Assembly: GCA_029168955.1 (NCBI GenBank)
Contig: JAPDOI010000441.1
Span: forward strand, 310,001-374,000
Length of the DNA: 64,000 nt
Reading direction: 5' to 3'
Source: Aplectana chamaeleonis
Lineage: Eukaryota > Nematoda > Chromadorea > Rhabditida > Cosmocercidae
Shown: one piece after another, positions 1-11,119 of the stretch
Layout: every line of letters starts with the position of its first letter
Position numbering within the stretch: position 1 is the first letter of the stretch
Notes under the pieces: model-generated
Seen by the model: the letters and a program-made list of their open reading frames with translations, nothing else
What the model was told of the DNA's origin: nothing
Databases searched by the model: none
Position numbers and translations under genes: made by a program

Positions 1-1310
1 GTGGGAGTGTGCAGGACGTCATAGAAAGTGTGCAGGACCCCATTGGGAGTGTGCAGAACGTCACAAAAAGTGTGCAGGACGTCATAGAAAATGTGCAGAA
101 CCCAAATGGGAGTTTGCAGGACGTTACAGAAGGTGTGCAGGACCCCAGTGGGAGTGTGCAGGACCCAAATGGAAGTGCGGAGAACGTCATAGAAAGTGTG
201 CAGGACCCAAATGGGTGTGTGCAGGACGTCATAGAAAGTATGCAGGACCCCTGTGGGAGTGTGCAGGACCCAAATGGGAGTGTGCAGGACGTCGTAGAAA
301 GTGTGCAGGACCACCGCGGGAGTGTACAGAACGTCATAGAAAGTGTGCGGGACCCCAGTGGGAGTGTGCAGGACCCAAATGGAAGTGTGCAGAACGTCAG
401 ATAAAGTGTGCAGGACCCCAGTGGGAGTGTGCAGAACGTGGTAGAAAGTGTGCAGGACTCCAGTTGGAGTGTGCAGGACCCCGATTGGGTGTGTGCAGGA
501 AGTCATAGAAAGTATGCAGGACCCCAGTGGGAGTGTGCAGGACCCAAATGGGAGTGTGCAGGACGTCGTAGAAAGTGTGCAGGACCATCGCGGAAGTGTA
601 CAGAAGGTCATAGAAAGTGTGCAGGATGCAGGACCCAAATGGAAGTGTGCAGAACGTGGTAGAAAGTGTGCAGGACTCCAGTTGGAGTGTGCAGGACCCC
701 AAATGGGTGTGTGCAGGACGTCATAGAAAGTATGCAGGACCCCTGTGGGAGTGTGCAGGACCCCAGTGGGAGTGTGCAGAACGTCGCAGAAAGTATGCAG
801 GACTCAAGTGGTATTGTGCAGGACCCAAATAGGAGTGTGCAGGACGTCGTAAAAAGTGTGCAGGACCCCAGTGGGAGTGTGCAGGGCCCTAATGGGAGTG
901 TGCAGAACGTCATAGAAAGTGTGCAGGACCCCACTGGAAGTGTGCAGGACCCCAGTTGGAGTCTGCAGGACCCCAGTGGGAGTGTGCAGGACCCCAGTGG
1001 GAGTGTATGGCACCCAAATGGGAGTGTGCAGGACGTCATAGAAAGTGTGTAGGACCCCAGTGGGAGTGTGCAGAACGTCGTATCAAGTGTTCAGGGTCCC
1101 AGTGGGAGTTTGCAGGACCCGAATGGAAGTGTGCAGGACATCATAGAAACTGCGCAGGTTACCAGTAAGAATGTGCAGGACGTCATGGAATGGGTGCAGT
1201 ACCCCAGTAGGGGTGTGCAGTACGTCGTGAAATGTGTTCAGGATCCAGGTGGGAATGTGCAGGACGTCAAAGAAAGTTAGCAGGGCCGCAGTGGAAAAGT
1301 GCAGGACGTC
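1..1310 (+). repeat. 42-bp minisatellite (two 21-bp half units) inside Helitron copy 1
   Basis: Alternating half units of the types GTGTGCAGGACCCCAGTGGGA and GTGTGCAGGACGTCATAGAAA run without interruption. The unit is a multiple of three and nearly stop-free, so several frames on both strands stay open for 60-140 codons. Those ORFs are a by-product of the repeat, not genes. Units are diverged toward the right end. Confidence 0.9.
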
Positions 1311-1999
1311 ATAAAGAAAGTAGAATTGAATCAGCGAGATTTTCTCAATTTTTCATGCGAAATCTTAGCCTTTGTGTGGCGAAGAAAACAGATAGGAAAT
1401 CATGTATCTTGAGAGGAGTGCAACGCGTTTTGAGGAGTACGCGAAACTCTGGAGACACTTCCTCGCCAGTCTGACGAAACAATCAGCAGCTCCACTTCCG
1501 CATCATCTATGTTCGTCACTCAATTCAACCGCTCAGTCATTTTGATTCACTAACTTCGATAAACCAGTTTTATATATGTTGAACGTCTGAGCTTATCAAA
1601 ATCTGCTTCACAAAAACGTAAACATCAACGGACATATTTCATTTATTGAGAACAAAGGCATGGTGTTGGTCAACAAGGGAAACCACATCTAAAATGCGAG
1701 TGCTTTTTTCTCAACATGACAGGGATGGTAGAGCGAGAATAATAGCTTGCGTACATTACAGAAGGAAGGGGTCGTAAATAAGATGCCGGTAACAACCGAC
1801 GATCTACCGCTGGCTTCTTATGTTTTGCTTTTTTTATGCCACGTTTTTTATACCCTACGCCCTGCTATAAATGTCCGGCAGCCAGTTTTGCTCAGGAGAG
1901 TCCATACGGACAGCAACTATCGGATATACGGAAGGCAGTCAACACCGTCTTGTCAGAATAATCTGCCTCAGGAAGCTAGTGGACGTGAAAATTTTCTTG

Positions 2000-2026
2000 A
2001 GCGAAAGCTTCGCTAGGTCTCGCTAG
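2000..2026 (+). other. Helitron 3' terminus with subterminal hairpin
   Basis: AGCGAA (2,000-2,005), loop AGC, TTCGCT (2,009-2,014), then 12 nt ending in CTAG; next base is T. Copy 2 has the same stem (17,143-17,157 on the opposite strand) but a different 3-nt loop. Confidence 0.75.
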
Positions 2027-3060
2027 TATTCCTTATTCGCTCAATGCTTTTCACATTCTACCACTTGACAGTGAGGAATCGTCTCAAGAAGATAAATGTA
2101 GCACAACAGAGGAGCAATAGACTAGTTCTAAAAGCTGTTAAGATTGGTCTCGTTGGTTCTGTTACAAGGGAGGCTTGCCATCTTCCGGTGGCAATTTGGA
2201 AAACCATGTGGTCGTTGCTGTAGGTCTGTGACAGTAAATAAATTACCTGCGCTTTAAATAGGCTAACTAACTGCGGGGATTCCAGAAATGGCATTTACAT
2301 TGCGTCACAAAAAAGTAAAGTATCAGGGATTTTTCGGAACGTTCAGAAAAAAAAATTCGGAATTGGCGCAAAACATTCGAATTGGTGTTATTTAGGGCGC
2401 TGAACCCAAATGTGGGGTCCATTCCTCGCCAGACTTAGAGTGTGAGACAGCCCGAATAACCCCTATGTACAAGTTTTGAGGCGATTTGATCGTAGCATTC
2501 TCGAAATCGTCAAAAGTCGCTTTTGGGCAGCAAAATTTCACCCACTTCGAAGCTGCGGACCGAGTCAGATGGAGTTTTTCAAATATTGACAAATGGGCCT
2601 CAGATTCGTAATTAGCACCCAAAACAAGCCCCAGAAACGAGTTTTAGGCTCAATCCGAGACAATTTTTTTGAACGCCCTGAAAATTGTCATTCGTGTACG
2701 CCTTTTCTATTGGCTATGCTATGGAAAAGTCCACTTCTGCAAATTTCCTGTAAATATCTGAGGCACTAAGCATATTCTGAGTATGGGATATTGGAGCACT
2801 GTCCTCCCCCTTGAACATATCAAAGTTGCATCTCGAAACTCTACCTTATATGTGCAACCCTCCCTTGTTATTGATGTTGCTTCTGTAATAGGAAGAGCTT
2901 AGACTAGTTTCGCCTCTTAGCCTTAGAGAAGCGTGAAATTTAGTGTTTATACCACGTGTTGTATTGTTTTTACTTTCTGAGGCTTGTCTGTAGGGTATTA
3001 AACAGAGCAAAGCTTCGTTTCGCCTGTATATCACATTCTCTCACCTGTCTACGAATTTGA
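2027..3060. other. Noncoding, no feature recognised
   Basis: AT-rich sequence with only short ORFs. I see no splice-compatible exons, no terminal inverted repeats and no similarity to the other repeats in this window. Confidence 0.5.
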
Positions 3061-3380
3061 TCGAGTGTATAATCGTGCTCCAATCGTGAAAACGCGCGCG
3101 CCGCAGATTTTCGTCAAACGCGTCACGCCAGCCGGCCTCCGGTGGTTAATCACTTTCGGCAAATAGTCGGCGGCCGAACCCCCCCCCCCCTCCGGGAGCC
3201 GCCGACAACCACTCTGACATTCGGACAGCGCCGCGCTGGGGCGCAAACAGCGCGAGGCGGCGCCCCTATCCTAGCCTGGCGCTGTTCGGGCCCCAGCGCG
3301 AGGCTAAAACTCTTCAACGGCGCCGCGCTGGGTCACTTTCGCAGGATAGCGCGGGGCCGGACTCTCCCACCACGTCGATT
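3061..3380. repeat. GC-rich inverted-repeat debris
   Basis: Contains GACAGCGCCGCGCTGGGG near 3,219 and GGCGCCGCGCTGGG near 3,330. The reverse complement occurs next to FB1 copy A (12,775-12,808), and a shorter version next to FB2 copy 1 (10,143). A run of C at 3,180-3,190 is also present. Probably remnants of a GC-rich MITE. The 209-codon ORF crossing this stretch has no recognisable domain. Confidence 0.45.
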
Positions 3381-4010
3381 CTATCCACTCCTCGATTCAT
3401 TATTATCAATACTATCAAATATTATCATATCACTACATAAGCAAAAGATTATCGATAATACGACACGATTGTTATTAATACTTTATCCTGATCTTCAATC
3501 GTCAAGCAACAGATTTACATACGTCACAATAACAGGTTTTAATGAAGTGACATTCCTAGAGAGAATTTTCGTCGCAAACAATTTTTCAATCACTTGCACT
3601 GAGTACCCCCATTGGAAATATACGCACTTAAATACCCGTAAGGTCGTCCAGATACTCGTAACTAATAACACAGTAAGTTATATCTGTACAGAAAGACACA
3701 AAATGGAAATCATCAACCTGGGAATTCACGTTTCTAGACGAACCTCTGGAAAATTTCCGGAAAAAAATTAGAATTTCTATCATGTCTTCATGTTACGTGT
3801 TTAGGGTAACTAACATCATAGTTAGTTAAGCAATGTTGAGTATCGACTTTTTCAGAAAATTCAATTTTGATGAGAGTGTTCAAAACACAACTATGAAGTT
3901 GGGTGCTCTAAAGTCAATGGTATCAAATTCTTAAATCCACAGATTCGAATGTTCTTTCCACTTAGCCCCCCCCCCCCAGATGTCCTGCAAAACAGTAACT
4001 GCTCCTCTGA
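3381..4010. other. Noncoding, AT-rich
   Basis: No supported gene. A C-run lies at 3,967-3,978, just before the GC-rich short repeat that follows. Confidence 0.5.
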
Positions 4011-4017
4011 GAAATAA

Positions 4018-4190
4018 TGCCGCGACTCCTCCGCGACTGCCCGGGACTCTACCGCGATCCTGGACTGCCCCGCGACTCCCCCGCAATCCTCTACTCTTCC
4101 GCGACTCTGCCGGGACTCCCCCGCGACCTCTTCTTGGATGAAGCTTCCGCGACTCTACAGCGACTCCCCCGCGACTCTACGGCTATGTCG
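4018..4190. repeat. Short GC-rich tandem repeat (CCGCGACTC type)
   Basis: Degenerate 9-15 bp units of the type CCGCGACTCC. A similar array recurs at 8,905-9,110, where it ends in a perfect hairpin. Confidence 0.65.
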
Positions 4191-4239
4191 TCGTATCGAT
4201 TAAACTCCTGGCGTTCACTTCTATCAATTTCCTCTTTAA

Positions 4240-4535
4240 GGCCTATGGTATACTTTGTCGCTGTAATGAGCGACAGGCATGCAATCTAACACAAATCGTG
4301 GCGGGACCCGCATCGGAGCAGCGGCAACGGTCGTCGTAGGAACAGATGTCGCGTGTGGGTCGCAGCGACGTGTCGCGGAGGGCTGACATACTGCAAATGT
4401 GCCATAGCCTGTCGCTACCACTGTCGCTGTCGCTGTGCAGTGCACTGCGACAGCAACAGATTTAAAGGACGCGAGGCGGTCGCTGTCGCTGTGCAGAGCG
4501 ACGCGACCGTGTGTCGCAAAAGTATACCATACCCC
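4240..4535. mobile_element. MITE with TAA target duplication (PIF/Harbinger-like)
   Basis: Imperfect terminal inverted repeats (left GGCCTATGGTATACTTTG; right end reads TATACCATACCCC) enclose internal inverted GTCGCTGTCGC motifs. The element is flanked by TAA on both sides (4,237-4,239 and 4,536-4,538). The 3-bp TAA duplication and the GG...CC ends fit the PIF/Harbinger superfamily; the assignment is inference because no transposase is present. Confidence 0.6.
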
Positions 4536-4538
4536 TAA

Positions 4539-5476
4539 CGCCAGCGAGCGGTCGCTGTAGTCCCTTCTCTCCTGTTGCAATATCCTCTTCAACTCATTTA
4601 TAACAATTTGATTGATTCGACCCACCATTTTGAGGCAATCAGCTGTTAAAGAACTCCTAGCCCTCCATTCACTGCATCACATTATCAGAACCACTAGGAT
4701 GAACTGCGTCCACGTGCATTTTAGCTGAGTAACCTTCGAGCTAAGCTTACTCATGCACTCTATTTCATTTATTCCTCTGTTCATCGTCATAACCTAAGTC
4801 AAGGTCTAGCAGACCGTTTTTGTGCACACCTAAAGAGCTGTGTCCATCCATTACGATCACCAACTTTTTTCAAAAAATGTCGAAACTTTTTCCGTCCCGA
4901 AATGGATCAATTTTTCTCTACGATTTTTGGAAATGAAATTCTCCAGTAATAAATTGAAATTTCGTACAATTTTTGTATTTACCAACATTTATACGTAATT
5001 GCCTCTTACGGTTTTTTTTAAATGTTTCACGCAACTTGGATCTAAAAATCGCAAGAAGACTGGAAACGTAACACAATGAATCGTTCTTTTTGAATTCCAG
5101 GCTCATAGCTGAGAAATCTGATAATAAACATATCAGCGCAGAACCTCTAAAAAGTATTGTTTCTGTGCAGCGTTGCCGCCTTTTCAGCCAATGACTTGCC
5201 TTGGAGACAACTCGTTAGAGCTTTTCTTGCTTAAAGATGGGGCACATATTAGGAATTTGATTGCGTTCTCTATCATCAAAAATAACCGTATTTCTCATAT
5301 ATTCATGTACATGCTTTCTGCTAGGTTTTTTTTAGTGGAACCTTCTTGGGTCAAGAGCCTAAATATGTTTGGCTTATCGAACCAGGGTAAAAGGTAGCGG
5401 TGTGCTCGGTCCGTGAGATGCGCCCCCTCCCCACATTTGGAATCGGTGCGGCGCCCTCCCATCGAAGTTGTGACTT
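4539..5476. other. Noncoding, no feature recognised
   Basis: AT-rich DNA with no convincing ORF, exon or repeat. Confidence 0.5.
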
Positions 5477-5480
5477 TTAA

Positions 5481-5934
5481 AGGCACAGTACATCCTCAGA
5501 TATGAATTTTGAGATTTTAATGTAATTGTGTAGAAGACCCCTCCTGTATGACATGTTCCGAATGCGAGGTCTCAATTCCTCCAAATAAGCGAGCTATAAG
5601 CGACCACCACAGGCCCGACCCCCTTCCGGATTTTCGACCTCGATAACGGCTGGATGGATGGATTAATTCTAACAAATCGCCGTTCTTCAGTCCATTGCCG
5701 GACTGTCTCCTTATCCTGGCTCGCTCTCGCCCAACGATTGCGAATGAAGAAAAATATAGGCCTGAGACAACTCGTCCACCATTTTTTCACCCTCACAATC
5801 TTGACATTTTTGGAGAGCCATAAATCTGTTCAAAGGAGGTCTTGGACGATTTCGGAGATACCACTGTGATCAGCCTGTGACTCTCTAAGATAAGCATGAA
5901 ATCTGAAAATTAATTTCTCCGGTGTCCTGTGCCT
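5481..5934. mobile_element. TTAA-flanked MITE, first of a head-to-tail pair
   Basis: Begins AGGCACAG and ends CTGTGCCT, bounded by TTAA at 5,477-5,480 and 5,935-5,938. TTAA target sites are typical of piggyBac-type elements. The internal sequence is related to the next element: both contain AGGTCTCAATTCCTCC and GCCCGACCCCCTTC. Confidence 0.6.
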
Positions 5935-5938
5935 TTAA

Positions 5939-6256
5939 GGCACAGAAGACCCTCGGCCATGAATTTCGTGACTTTCATTTGATTGTGTAGTAGACCTCTC
6001 CTGTATAACACGTGTCAAGCGCGAGGTCTCAATTCCTCCAAACAAGCCAGATATGACGGACCACGACTGGCCCGACCCCCTTCGATCACCACCACGAACA
6101 CACCACCTTCTTGAATTTTGAACTCGATAACCTCTCGATGGATGTTTGAATTTCAAGGACATTCTGCGATTTTGGGGATACCATCGTGATCAGCGTGTGA
6201 TTCACTCCAAGATAAGCATAGAATTTGAAAAATAGTTATGAGAATGTTCTGTGCCT
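5939..6256. mobile_element. TTAA-flanked MITE, second of the pair
   Basis: Starts GGCACAG directly after the TTAA that closes the first element and ends CTGTGCCT before TTAA at 6,257-6,260. It is shorter than its neighbour because of internal deletions. Sharing one TTAA suggests insertion of one element at the border of the other. Confidence 0.6.
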
Positions 6257-6499
6257 TTAACTCTTCGTGTGAACCAATTTGAGTGGGGTACGCAACTTCA
6301 GGATTAAATCAATTAGCGGGACTGTAATTGGTTCTCGACTCAGATTCCCAGAGGGTATAATCATCTCCATCGACTCAGAATCTCTCGCACACTCCGCACA
6401 TCGACTAGATCGCCGCAACGATTTGTGCCTTCATATCCCACATAGAGGAGGGTGAGTAGAGCCATTGGCGTCGATTGGAATGGGACGCTCCTAATCGCT

Positions 6500-8560
6500 C
6501 AGCGATAGGCAAAGATACGAGCAAAGAAAAAACTTCAAATGCATCCAGGACGCTTCTAAACAGGCTCTCCCGGCTGTACGGCCTGAAAAGAAGTACGCCT
6601 AAGTCTTAGCGGAAACATCATCTACTTAAAGTTCGCGCAAGAATTTTAGTCTGATGAATGGACGTGGCTGCGACGGTAGATCACTCCGCGCGAATCGAAA
6701 ACCCATTCTCCAGTGAGGCCGCCAACCCCCGCACGTCCAGCCGCCTGGTCCATGCGTCAGACTTAATCGAAAACGGAAACCATACAACAAGGTGAGTGCT
6801 CTCCGAACGGCAGGAAACTTTGTGGAGGAGAAGCGTCTGAGGAGGAGGTCGCGTCCGCAGCTTCAGTGCGATGCGAACGAGAGTGGACGTGTAGAGCTAT
6901 GGAGTTCGAGAAGGCTTGGGAGGAGAAGAATTCGAAAAAAGCCTACTCGTTGTAGCGACAGTACAGCGGCAAGATGAAGAGATGTTCGCCTAAACTGAAT
7001 ACTGCAAACGGAGTCGCAGTTGGTGATGAGACGCTGCCAATATAGAAGGATAACTTCAGTTCACTACTGAATCGTCCAGCTCCATCAGCACCAGAGCTCC
7101 CGCATGTTCAGAGAGCACATAATGATGTCAGTGAGGAACCGCCGACTAAGGCTGAGGTTTTGAACTGTGTCCGGAAAATGAAGAATGGGAAAGGCAGGTG
7201 GAGATGACAACATCACTGCTGAAATGTTGAAAGCTCTCCCTCCGTCTGGGATTCGCGAAATGACAAACACTATCCGTACCTTATGGATGAGCGAAAGATA
7301 ACACGCGGTAGAAACACGCGATCATCGTACTTCTTCACAAGAACTTATCCGTCATGGACCCCGAGAACGACAGGAATATTTCTCCACTGTGTGTCATGTA
7401 CAAGGTTTTGGAACGTATCATTCTCGAGCGGCTCATCAAACATCGTGAGGGAACGACCAGAGAGAAGCAAGCCGGTTTTCGACCTGGAAGATCAACCATC
7501 GACAGATTGTTTGTCGTGAAAAGAGTAACTGAATCGTGGCAGCGGTATACGAAGCCATTACAGCTTGCTTTTTTGGACTTTGAAGCCGCATTCGACTCTC
7601 CTCATCGTAATCGATTGCTCAACGCTCTGCGAGCGATGAAGTCCCGGAATAGTACGTTCGACTAATCGAGGACATGAACAAAGGAACAACAGCAGCAATT
7701 CGTACACCTGTCGGGTTAACGTTAGCTTTTGAGGTCAAAAAAGGAGTAAGGCAAGGAGTTGTAGCGGGACCTTTTCTATTCAACTTCGCTGCTGATGACA
7801 TTATGCGTAGAGTTGCAGAAAAGTCTCCTGCGGAGGTGATCCTAACACCATCAGACGCTCCCTTGTCGACCTGGAGTATATTCGCTGAATACGACGCAAA
7901 ACTGCGAAGAATTGTGAACCTCGTTTCGAAGTGTGGCGCAGGGACTTCGACTTCGTCCCCACAAATGCAAGCAAATTTGGGTCTCTCAGAGGCCTTCAAC
8001 GGGAGTTTGTGTAGACGGACAACGTATCGAACTGGTGGATGATTTCTGCTATTTGGGCTGTTTGCTGAAGAACGATGGTAGTTATGCAGCAGATATTTAA
8101 CAACGATGTTTGAAAGCTACGTCTGCATTCAATTCTCTTACCAAGTGTTTGTGGTCTACCCCCGTCGCGAAGGAAGTCAAGTTGCGCGTCCACTTATCCG
8201 CTATTCGCCCTATCATGATGTACGGTTCGGAGACGTGGGCAGCATCGAAGAAGCAGATGGAAAGGTTGGATTGCACGGAAAAGAAGCTGTTTAGAGTTCG
8301 CTTGGATATTTCTGGCCGCAGAAGTGCCACAACGAAGACCTCTACAACGAAATCGACGCCTTACATATCAACGCTTGACACGAGGGAGGTGCCAACATCT
8401 CCCAACGCCATCTCGAGCGGCAACGGAAGGTCGTCTTCGTTTGTTCGCTCATATTTTAAGGAGACCGCCAGATCGCCAGGACGGCACGTTTTGGTAAAGA
8501 TGAGGAATGACGGCGTCAGGCAAAAACCAACCGACCTTCACAAAAACACCGAAAACTAGA
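6500..8560 (+). pseudogene. Decayed RTE-type LINE (endonuclease C-terminus to reverse transcriptase)
   Basis: Translated pieces in all three forward frames match the better-preserved RTE at 58,189-61,451. They include TAGNFVEEKRLRR near 6,805, KNGKGR-like linker near 7,180, RPGRSTIDRLFVVKR near 7,480, AFLDFEAAFDSP near 7,567 and a final SAIRPIMMYGSETWAA near 8,200. There are many frameshifts and stops. About 150 bp of unrelated DNA interrupts the element near 6,640-6,785. The polymerase YADD motif has been removed by a deletion of roughly 17 bp near 7,878, so this copy cannot encode active reverse transcriptase. The 3' tail present in the other copy is not seen; the right limit is approximate. 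Confidence 0.8.
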
Positions 8561-8710
8561 ACACGTCTATCTTGTGCATTGCCTTTATGTCCTTCCTGCC
8601 GTCGAACGAGTCGTGAGCCACAACTTTACCGCGGTCTTAGCACGTTACTGTGCTGCTCGATGCCTGCGGACCCAGTGGGGAGAAGTCGCGGGTTAGTTGC
8701 GGCGGAGTTC

Positions 8711-8891
8711 AGGGTTTGAGAAGCGGCTCTCATTTAGACCTCTTGTTGAAGTAGATTTGTCGCCCAGTTTCTCGCAGATGACCACCTACCACAAACGCAG
8801 CGTACGCTGGCGTGATGGGTCGATTGCGAGAAAATGGGCGACAACTACACTGCCAATAAGAGGTCTAGATAAGAGCCGCTTGCTAAGCCCT
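8711..8891. mobile_element. Foldback MITE, ~180 bp
   Basis: Left arm AGGGTTTGAGAAGCGGCTCT and right arm AGAGCCGCTTGCTAAGCCCT pair over roughly 38 bp with few mismatches. Further inside, TTTGTCGCCCA pairs with TGGGCGACAA. It carries no ORF of note and lies just past the decayed LINE. Confidence 0.65.
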
Positions 8892-8904
8892 AGACTTTGA
8901 TCGA

Positions 8905-9110
8905 CAACCCCGCATCATCTCCGCATCTCCCCCTCGACTGCCCCGCGTCTCCTCCGCGTTCTGCCCGCATCTCCCGCGTCTCCTCCGCGTCTTTCCCGTA
9001 TCTCCTCCGCGACTGCTCCGCATCTCACCCGCGTCTCCTCCGCGACCGCCCCGCGACTCCTCCGGCTCAGCGCCGGCAGGCACCGAGCCGGAGGAGTCGC
9101 GGGGGAGTCA
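8905..9110. repeat. GC-rich short tandem repeat ending in an 18-bp perfect hairpin
   Basis: Units such as CCGCGTCTCCTCCGC repeat irregularly. Positions 9,051-9,068 are perfectly complementary to 9,085-9,102, with a 16-nt loop. Confidence 0.65.
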
Positions 9111-10161
9111 CGGCAAAATTCTCAGAGTCGATCCTGGAAACTTCGCTGACCTTCATGACAAGCAGAGCTTTCGGGACTAGCAGAGCTAGGTCAACTACTA
9201 TACAATATTCAGAGAATACAATCTTCCACAACCGAATCCACGACTGCATTTAAATCTTCTCCTCAGTGATCTGCATCCTCCTACCCTGCAATCCGCGACT
9301 GCGAGTCCATTTAGAGCGGAAATTTCGGCGCAGCGCCCATACTATCTGGGAAGGACATGATTGAATATGAGACGGAAACATTATTTCGCGCTCTCTAATT
9401 CACAATAAGTTTTCAAACACGTGTTCGTGGCGATCTGCTTTGAGCTGGACCATAGTTTCAAACACATGCGTCAGAACAGAAATCTAGAACAAAATTCAGT
9501 TTTACAGGTCGGTTCTCCATCGCAAGCCATAGAAACAGTACTTTCAATGCTGTATGAAGTTAGAGTATGGGCAGAGTTGTTAGCGTAAGCTTCTAAATTT
9601 AATATCGTTAAACAAGTTCGGAAACCGTTTAGATTGCACTTTTTTAGAAATATTTCCTTCCCATGAATTTTTTCGTAGAAGTCAGGCACAATTCAAAAGC
9701 GGTAAGTGTACAGTGTGTTACAGTTAGGTAGATGGTGCTCTTCCGGAGTAGACGACCCACTAAATATTACAATGAAATTAGCAATCTTTGGCCTCGATTG
9801 ACCACTCGGTTGATCTTATCAAACACTTCAGTGTGTATGAGAATTCTAAATCACTCGACCGCTCTATTGGGATGCACTTTTCAGATGAAATTTCCCTAAT
9901 GGGTCGTCTATTCCGAAAGAACACCACATAAATACCAAGTCGATGGCTCGTGTCAAACACGGTTGCGTACATAGAGAAGAAAATTTGAGAAAAGGAGCAG
10001 ACGGCTAACGAAAGCAACAGTCATAGGATCAAATCTGACAAAATTGGCGTGATCAAAATCTCACATTCACCTCCGCTCTCCAATCGAAAAAAGTCAGAGA
10101 TGATTGCGAACATAGCGTGAGGCCGGGCCGTGATTCATTACCCCAGCGCGGCGCCGTTCAA
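9111..10161. other. Noncoding, no feature recognised
   Basis: AT-rich with only short ORFs. The last ~25 bp before 10,162 contain the CCCCAGCGCGGCGCCGTT motif that also occurs near 3.3 kb and 12.78 kb. Confidence 0.45.
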
Positions 10162-10962
10162 CTCAGACACCTGGCCGGTTGTACGGAAAAGGCTTTGCCG
10201 GTGCTACGGCGGGAGCAAAAACGGGGAGGAGTCGAGTTGTCCGTTGCACCGCAGATAAAGTAGGCACGCGACGCAGCCGCTCGCACAGAAGCGGTTGAAC
10301 GGCGCACGATTTCTCGAAGTTTCCTGCAATGCTTTTCGTTCTCTCCCCACTTTCATTCAATCGCTGGCTGTTCTTTTCTCTCCAAATGTTCATTATTTGT
10401 GCCCAGATTATCACGCACATCGTCATTTCATTATACCACACTGGTTTTCATGAAACACCCACTCCACTTCAGATACTGCGATGAAATGTTGGCATACCTT
10501 CTTTACTTGTTCTTCTTAACTTTTTTTGCGGAGCCTGTGTCCCTTAACGGTTCTAAATGAGTCCCGTTTTCATGAAAGCCAATTCTAGGATTACAACTGA
10601 CTTGAGAAAAATGGAAACTCGACGAAAACCCGATATTCAAGCTGCAAACAGGTTTCTCTGGGATGCTAGAAAAAGAAGAAAGACCCATTCGTATGGTACG
10701 ATACCACTTGATTCGCTTTAAAATCACGACTTTATTGAGCGTATGGGAAACACTTATTCTGCACCGCTCTGAGTAGGAAATGCTCCCTCTAAAGAATACC
10801 GTATTTTCTGTGATTCAAGGAGCGTTCTGCCAAAAAAATGAGCCTTTCGCCTTACTTGGAAAATAAGCGAAAACGTTCATCTTTTGCAGTTACTATTTCA
10901 TAGAATTCACGGCGCCATTCTTAGGGAGCATTCTCCAAGTTTTCTCACCTCCATAATTACAG

Positions 10963-11119
10963 GCAAGACGTGCGCAGCTACACATATGATGAGGAGTTCC
11001 ACAAATGGCTTCCCATTAGGGTAGGTTACACATTTTTACCCTCTTGTATGCGTGTTAAATTTGAAATTTTCCAGCGTCTTGGAAAGCGAGCAGCTACCCC
11101 TACTGATGCGGACTATTGA
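10963..11119 (+). CDS. Terminal exon pair of an unidentified gene carried in FB2 (copy 1)
   Basis: Exon 10,963-11,020 follows an ACAG acceptor and ends at a GTAGGT donor. A 54-bp intron ends in TTTTCCAG, and the last exon runs 11,075-11,119 to TGA. The product ends QDVRSYTYDEEFHKWLPIR joined to RLGKRAATPTDADY. The same pair is present at 50,037-50,187 (EYDEELHKWLPNK, then RIGKRAATPTDAD) with the same donor, acceptor, phase and almost the same stop position. I do not recognise the family. A host gene fragment captured by the element or the tail of an element-encoded protein both fit. The upstream exons are not certain. Confidence 0.4.

Larger units (their letters stand above)
1..2026 (+). mobile_element. 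Non-autonomous Helitron, copy 1 (5' part outside the window)
   Basis: The right-hand 700 bp and the adjoining minisatellite are repeated in inverted orientation at 17,131-19,700, with the same terminus. The 3' end is CTAG followed by a host T, and a 6-bp stem lies 12 nt before it, both typical of Helitrons. The other copy shows a clean A|T insertion without target duplication. No Rep/helicase coding sequence is visible, so this is a passenger element. Compared with copy 2 it has one rather than two copies of a 575-bp block in the array. Its 5' end is beyond position 1. Confidence 0.75.

Noticed and set aside
3142..3771. 209-codon ORF
   Set aside because: Composition follows GC-rich repeat debris on the left and AT-rich DNA on the right; no domain, and the GC-rich part recurs as noncoding repeat next to FB1 and FB2.
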